Below the pieces are notes generated by a model. That model searched no databases. It saw nothing but the letters and a program-made list of their open reading frames with translations, and was not told where the DNA came from. A stretch of DNA of 64,000 nt, taken from contig OX377204.1 in the NCBI GenBank assembly GCA_947396885.1, forward strand, positions 94,684,728-94,748,727, written 5' to 3'. A program made the position numbers and the translations under genes. This document shows positions 22,201 through 28,200 of the stretch, in pieces. The stretch's first letter is position 1; each line of letters begins with the position of its first letter. The DNA is from Heligmosomoides polygyrus polygyrus (lineage: Eukaryota; Nematoda; Chromadorea; Rhabditida; Heligmosomidae).

Positions 22201-25200
22201 GAGTTTTCCGGCAACACCGCCCGCCGCTATAGTTAAGGATAGGGCAGGGACGCCGCTGGCGGCGAGCTCTGCGTCTCTGCCCTATGGTTGAGCATAGGGC
22301 CGCGGCGCTGCCGCAGAACTCTGTGGGGCCTTAAGTCCCCGTTTATACTTCGACGTCGAGCGACGCGACGGCATGTATAGTGGCCAAATTGTCCAATCGC
22401 GTCGCCCGATCAATGTGGCCACAATACGAGGCGTCACGTCTCTCGGCATCGAAGTATCAACGGGGCCTAACACCCCTCTGCGACGCGTCGCGGGAGTGAC
22501 GGCACAACAATTGACAGCCGCGACACCAACCGCGCTGTCCACCATTGCAGCGAAGGCGCATCTGCTGACAAGCGGAAGAAATCGGTCACGTTCTTGGAAC
22601 CCAGCTACATACAAGCCAAAAATATCGATCGATAAATCATTAAATCGATAACTGCCAGCTTTACAGGGCAACGATACCAACTTGGTGTCGCCTTGCCATA
22701 TACCACTGTACGGTGAAGTGGTGATTATGTGCGAATTGTTGGAAGATGTCATCTGCCCACAAGGAACGTTCTGCCAAGTCGGCGACGGTCAGAGTATTTG
22801 CTGTCCAGTAATAGGTGAGTAAGCATGTTTATTTCTGCTCTTTATCATTAAATTGATTCTCTTGGACGTGTTCCAACGATTTTTTAAAGTTAGAATCAAC
22901 ATAAAATATTTGATTTCTTTCTATTTTTCAACAGCCGGTACGCCGCCGTGTGAGCAGCGACTTCAAGCCGGTGTAGGCTCATCGACGCTTCTCCGATGGT
23001 ACTACGATCGCAGCTACATGAAGTGCCAGCCGTTCATCTTCCACGGGTTTCAGGTGCGTAGCGCGACCTCTTTCCTGCCTTCAATCATAACCCAAGGTTT
23101 ACTCCTTCAGGGCAACCAGAACAACTTCGAGATGCCTTCAGCATGTGAAGCTGCTTGCGCTTCAGGCAGCGTTTGTGACGACGGCGAACCTCTGCCGACA
23201 ATTGATGGAAGCCCGAGGTAAACACCCTAATAAACAGGTAAACAACCGAGTAAACAGTCGACTATGGAGACATCTTCAGCTGTGACGAATCGTCTACATC
23301 ATCTTGTCCTGCTGGATCTTACTGCAAGACGCTTGGCGGTGTCGGATTTTGCTGCGCGGAGCCGCAGAGGGTGGCGCCTATACATCAGCCAGTGTCCGAC
23401 TCTCTTCGTCCGGGTGAGTTGCCCCGCTGTACTGTTCGCCTTGTGGTTCCTCTCTTTTCATCCCCTTCTTTTCATCACCTTCATATTCGCTAGACAACTA
23501 CACGAATTGCTGTCTACTTCTTCTGTCTTCTATTCAGGGCTTCGGAATTTCCTCCTTTTTCCGGGTACGCCACTGATTTCTTCAGAATGCCTGCCAGCGC
23601 CCGATGCCGGCTACGGTCTCGAGAGCAGTCATCGATGGTCGTTCAGTGTGTCCATGTCAGCGTGTGTCTCTTTCATCTATAACGGTTACGGTGGAAATCG
23701 GAATAACTTCCTGTCGAGGAGCGATTGCGAGACAGCATGTATGGACGGTTCCTTCTCGTTACTTGTGCTTCTTTTTTGGTGTCATATGGGTTCTCAAGTC
23801 TTTTTCATCAAAATGTACTTTAAAAATTGCAAAACAAGAGACATAAATCGACTTTAACAACTTCTATTAGAATACGCATTCCGTTTTTATGGTTAGAGGC
23901 CGGTCTGACTATCAATATCGATCGATATTGATTGGTAGATCAATACTGCCAGTTTCCTATATCTCGTCCAACGGCCAGCATATAATCAGAATATTATCGA
24001 TCGACCTTAGCGCTCTCTGAGAAAAATCGATATTATCGATCGATATTGATTGAAAATCGATACAATTCAGTTGTTGAATCTTGTCTGTCGATCGATGATT
24101 TCCACTTCAATTGATCAACCCTACGCATTGACCGACAATATCGATCGGCATTGATTGACCAATCGGTATTATTTCAGAGAAATAATTTATTACGTCGTTT
24201 ACTTTGTATTCATTTATTATTTGCACATAAATGATGATATCTACTTATGCAGACTGCCCGTGGAGATCATATTCATGTAATTTCTATCTCAATCATTTCC
24301 TGGCGAAATTTTTAAAAAATCAAATGTGAAAAGAAGTCAATGGATGAGGTGCATGCATGAATTCCATTTTTCCTTTCCGCGAAAAATCGACATTATCGAT
24401 CGATACTTATTGACCGATCGATACTGTTCAGTTATTGAATTTTGTCTACCGACCGGCATATAATCTCATGATGCTCACATAAAATAGCCAACCCTGCTTA
24501 AAAATTTGTCAACATCGAACGGTATTGACTCATCCGTCAATTGATGCTGTTTACTTCTGTTTACTTGTTTTTTATAGAGCATGTACCTTGTTACCATATT
24601 CGCGTGGTTCACAATCGATCAGTTTAGGGCAATACCTTTGAAATTGAGTGTGAAAAGCAACCAATGGACAATATACATCCGTGATTTTTGTGTTTTCAAC
24701 CTACATCAATAACATCGATCGGTATTGATCGCTCGATTGGTATTGATTTTTTTAAAGAATTTTGTTCAGCGGTCATAAACTTCATGTGGCTTTCAAAGCT
24801 TCATTTTCGAAGAAATTCGACAAGATATGTAGATCGATATCGATCTGCCAACCTCAACCGTTCACTCTCACTAAAGCTGACCTATCGGATATGCAACAAT
24901 ATCAATCGATATTGATTGATCGATCTATTCCGTCCCCGCATGGGGATAATCATCTGGGAGAGAGCACGTTTGAATTGATCAGCAGTCTTCAATTGTTTGA
25001 CCCTATACAAACGCTACAACGTTTATCTCACGGCCAATAATTTTGCGCGGACTTACAAATTTGCAAACGGACTATGTCGCGCATAGAACGTGGAAAGTCT
25101 ATATACTTGAAAGCCAGTCCTACAAGTGGCTTAGCCTTCAACTCTCAGCCAACTGAAGAAGAAAACAAATTTCAAAGTGAATCTCACAAGGAAGTTGAGT

Positions 25201-28200
25201 GAACTCGGAATACGGTGGGATACTGTGAAGCGTATTGATCGATAAGGATACGGTAGAACTTCGTAGCGACTGATTCTATAGTTTCGTTTCAGGCAAACCA
25301 CCACCTTCGCCTTGTGACCAACCGGTGGCTAGTGGACACGGCACCATGTTCATCTCAAGGTTCTTCTTCTCCAAGGTAGGTGCAGCAATAGCGTCCCATT
25401 ATACGTTGGCGCGAAAATGATGGCCGTTTTTGGTGCGCGTCCCGAACTAGAGCTAGAACACAGAAACGGTCATTATTTTCGCGCGGCAGCACCACCTAAC
25501 ATGCTGTTTATACTTCGACTGTTGGTCAGCGCGCCGCAACGAAAACTACCGATATCGATCGCCTTCGCTATCTAATTGATATTCGTTGCTTTCGCAACGT
25601 CGCTGCGACTAGCGACTGAAGTATAAACCCCATTTAAGGGTAAGTTGCAAAGCGCGGGTATTGATTAATGCTGATCGACAGCTAGGATCAATCGATTACA
25701 ACAGCCTGCTGACATCGTCGAGTATGAATATGCGCCAAGCCATATGGTCGACAAAGAGCTGCACGAAATCGAGCCAAGTAAAAACGATCACTATATTCTT
25801 GACGCTTCGACGACATCGGTTCGGCATCTGGTTTTGTCACATCAGTTCTTGTGGGACCGTTAAGGCCTCGTCACCTGTCCCATAAGACGGCGTCTGTTCG
25901 TCGCGCGCGAAAATAATGGCCGTTTTTAGCTCCCGGTCCAGTGGCTCTTATTTCAGGACTACGATCATTGCTTGCACTTCGTCTATTCGGGCGAAGGCGG
26001 AAACGCTAACAATTTCGCGAATGTCCACGACTGCTTGAACACCTGTGCAGCCGGCAACAATGGGACTCAGTTTAGCTGTGGGTTATTCTAGGCTTCAAAG
26101 CTTCAGAATGTGATTGCCTGAATTCCTCTGATCTCTAGCTCTTCCGATGGCCAGTCCAGTGCTGCCATTCCCGCTTCCTCAGCGCATACCTCTCTGCCCA
26201 CACGGCGACGTCGCCACCGGTGGAGAAGGATTACCCATCAGATGCGATGCCACAACGGTAAGATTGAAAAGCGTTTTTTTTTTTCGCGAAAAAACGCGCA
26301 GTCCATCATTTCTGCGATTCTGGAGCAATCATCTATGCATGGCGCATACCAGAGCATCCATTTATTCCCGAAATCCTCTTCATTCTTCAGGGTTACGGCT
26401 GCCCTACGGGATACGTCTGCACAACGAGCGCATCCGGCGAAGCGTACTGCTGCCAAGCACCAGGTTTGGACCTTATTCCTAAGCACTCAGCTGTGAAAAT
26501 GTACTGGTCTGGAATGTGGCCTGCGTGCAAGCCAATCAGAATGGGCGTCATTTGCACCGTATCAAGACGTGAACGGTGCCCCGCTTAGCTGGCGCGTTCC
26601 ATTTTCTCATGCAGGCCACATTGGCGACTAGTTCCGAAAACCTGTCGATAAAGGGCGGAGCTCCTGGGGGTATGTACCTCCATTGAGGGAAAAACCCTCA
26701 AAATAATCCTCTGAATTTGAATCAGTGGGAGAAGCAAAACCATATAGCCTCCTCAGCTTTAATTCAGTGCTAAGAACAGACAATTATGTAGTTCATTTTC
26801 TGGGTCCACATCATGTCATGGGCGGGGTCCTGGCCGAACCGGGCGGGGCCGCGGAATAAACGAAGTTAGTTAAGGGGAGGAATGTGAACACTTATTTATT
26901 CATTTATTTAATATGCGAAAATACGTAACTAATCTCTTTTGTTGGGTGTAGCATGCTGCATTAAGGGCGGGGTTCTGCTCATAGTAGGCGGGACTTTCGA
27001 CTTTATTGTCACACCAAGTTTTCACCTCTACTCCTTGCAAGAGCTGGATTAGCTTAGCGCAAAACCCTGACGAGACTAGGTGTACTTTTAACAGCGAGTT
27101 CAATCGGTTCAAACATTTGGGCGGCGTCTTGAATGTAATGGGCGGGGTCGTGGGATAGGTGCCAGGTAGAGTCCTGTAGAATGAAATCCTTGTCTGCTTT
27201 AACACGCCATTTGCAGTCGTAATCGCCTTCACCCACTGTCAAACACTGTGTGGGCGGAGTTCTAATCTTGGTGGGCGGGACTTCGTTACTTAGTTACTTA
27301 TCGGAAACCAACATCAACGGCTTGGTCTATATTTGGCTTTGGCCTTTTCTTACTTATTCTGCTTAGATTTAATACACGTAGCTTTGTTCACAATGGGCGG
27401 GATCCTGTCTCTATTGCACTGTGCAATGTGCTTCTTGCCGAAATTCAGGCTGACTTCAACACGTGCGACGACCTACGGTACCCATTTTAGATAAGGGGCG
27501 GAGCTTTAAGTACATCACCCGTAATGTTGCCTTAATACCACTATTCTTCAGAGGAAAAGCAGCGCACCAGCCGCGACTACGTTTGCTTCTTACAAGGGAA
27601 GGGTCTGAAGCGTATGTCTGAACGGGGGAAGCGAGTCATATAAGAATCCTCATCCCTCCATTGGTTTGAAAATGTGCTTATTTTTTGCCAAGTCGCTAAA
27701 CCCAAGGAGTACGGGGTCACAATGGGATACGGCGCAGCACGCGTTTGGGAGTCTTGTACGCCCGCGATGCTTCTGTAGCCAGTGGCTCGGAGCGCAGGTG
27801 GGTAGAGGTTCGACTCATGGGAGAGTGGTCGGGGGTTTGGCTCTTCTGCATTGCTGCACTTTTGCATTTCAACTGATTGTTAGAGATTTGGGCGATTCTG
27901 ACGTCTATACCATTTTCAGACGTTTTCTGCGCATTTTTCCAGCTTTACGCTGTGGTATTCAACATGGTGATCTATAAATGTTCAACGCCAGTGATATACA
28001 GGTGCAAACTGCATGAAGCACCACTAGGCACCTTACGGGTAGCGTATAAAGGCTACTGGCTCCTCATAGCCTGTTCCCATACATGGACCAAAGGCCTCGG
28101 GAAAAACCATCCTGCTCGGGTTCTCAAAGGAGACCACGTTGTGACGTCGGAGGTGGTTCAGACGAGAAACGAGGTGTGCGGATCCCGCAAATTGAGCTAA

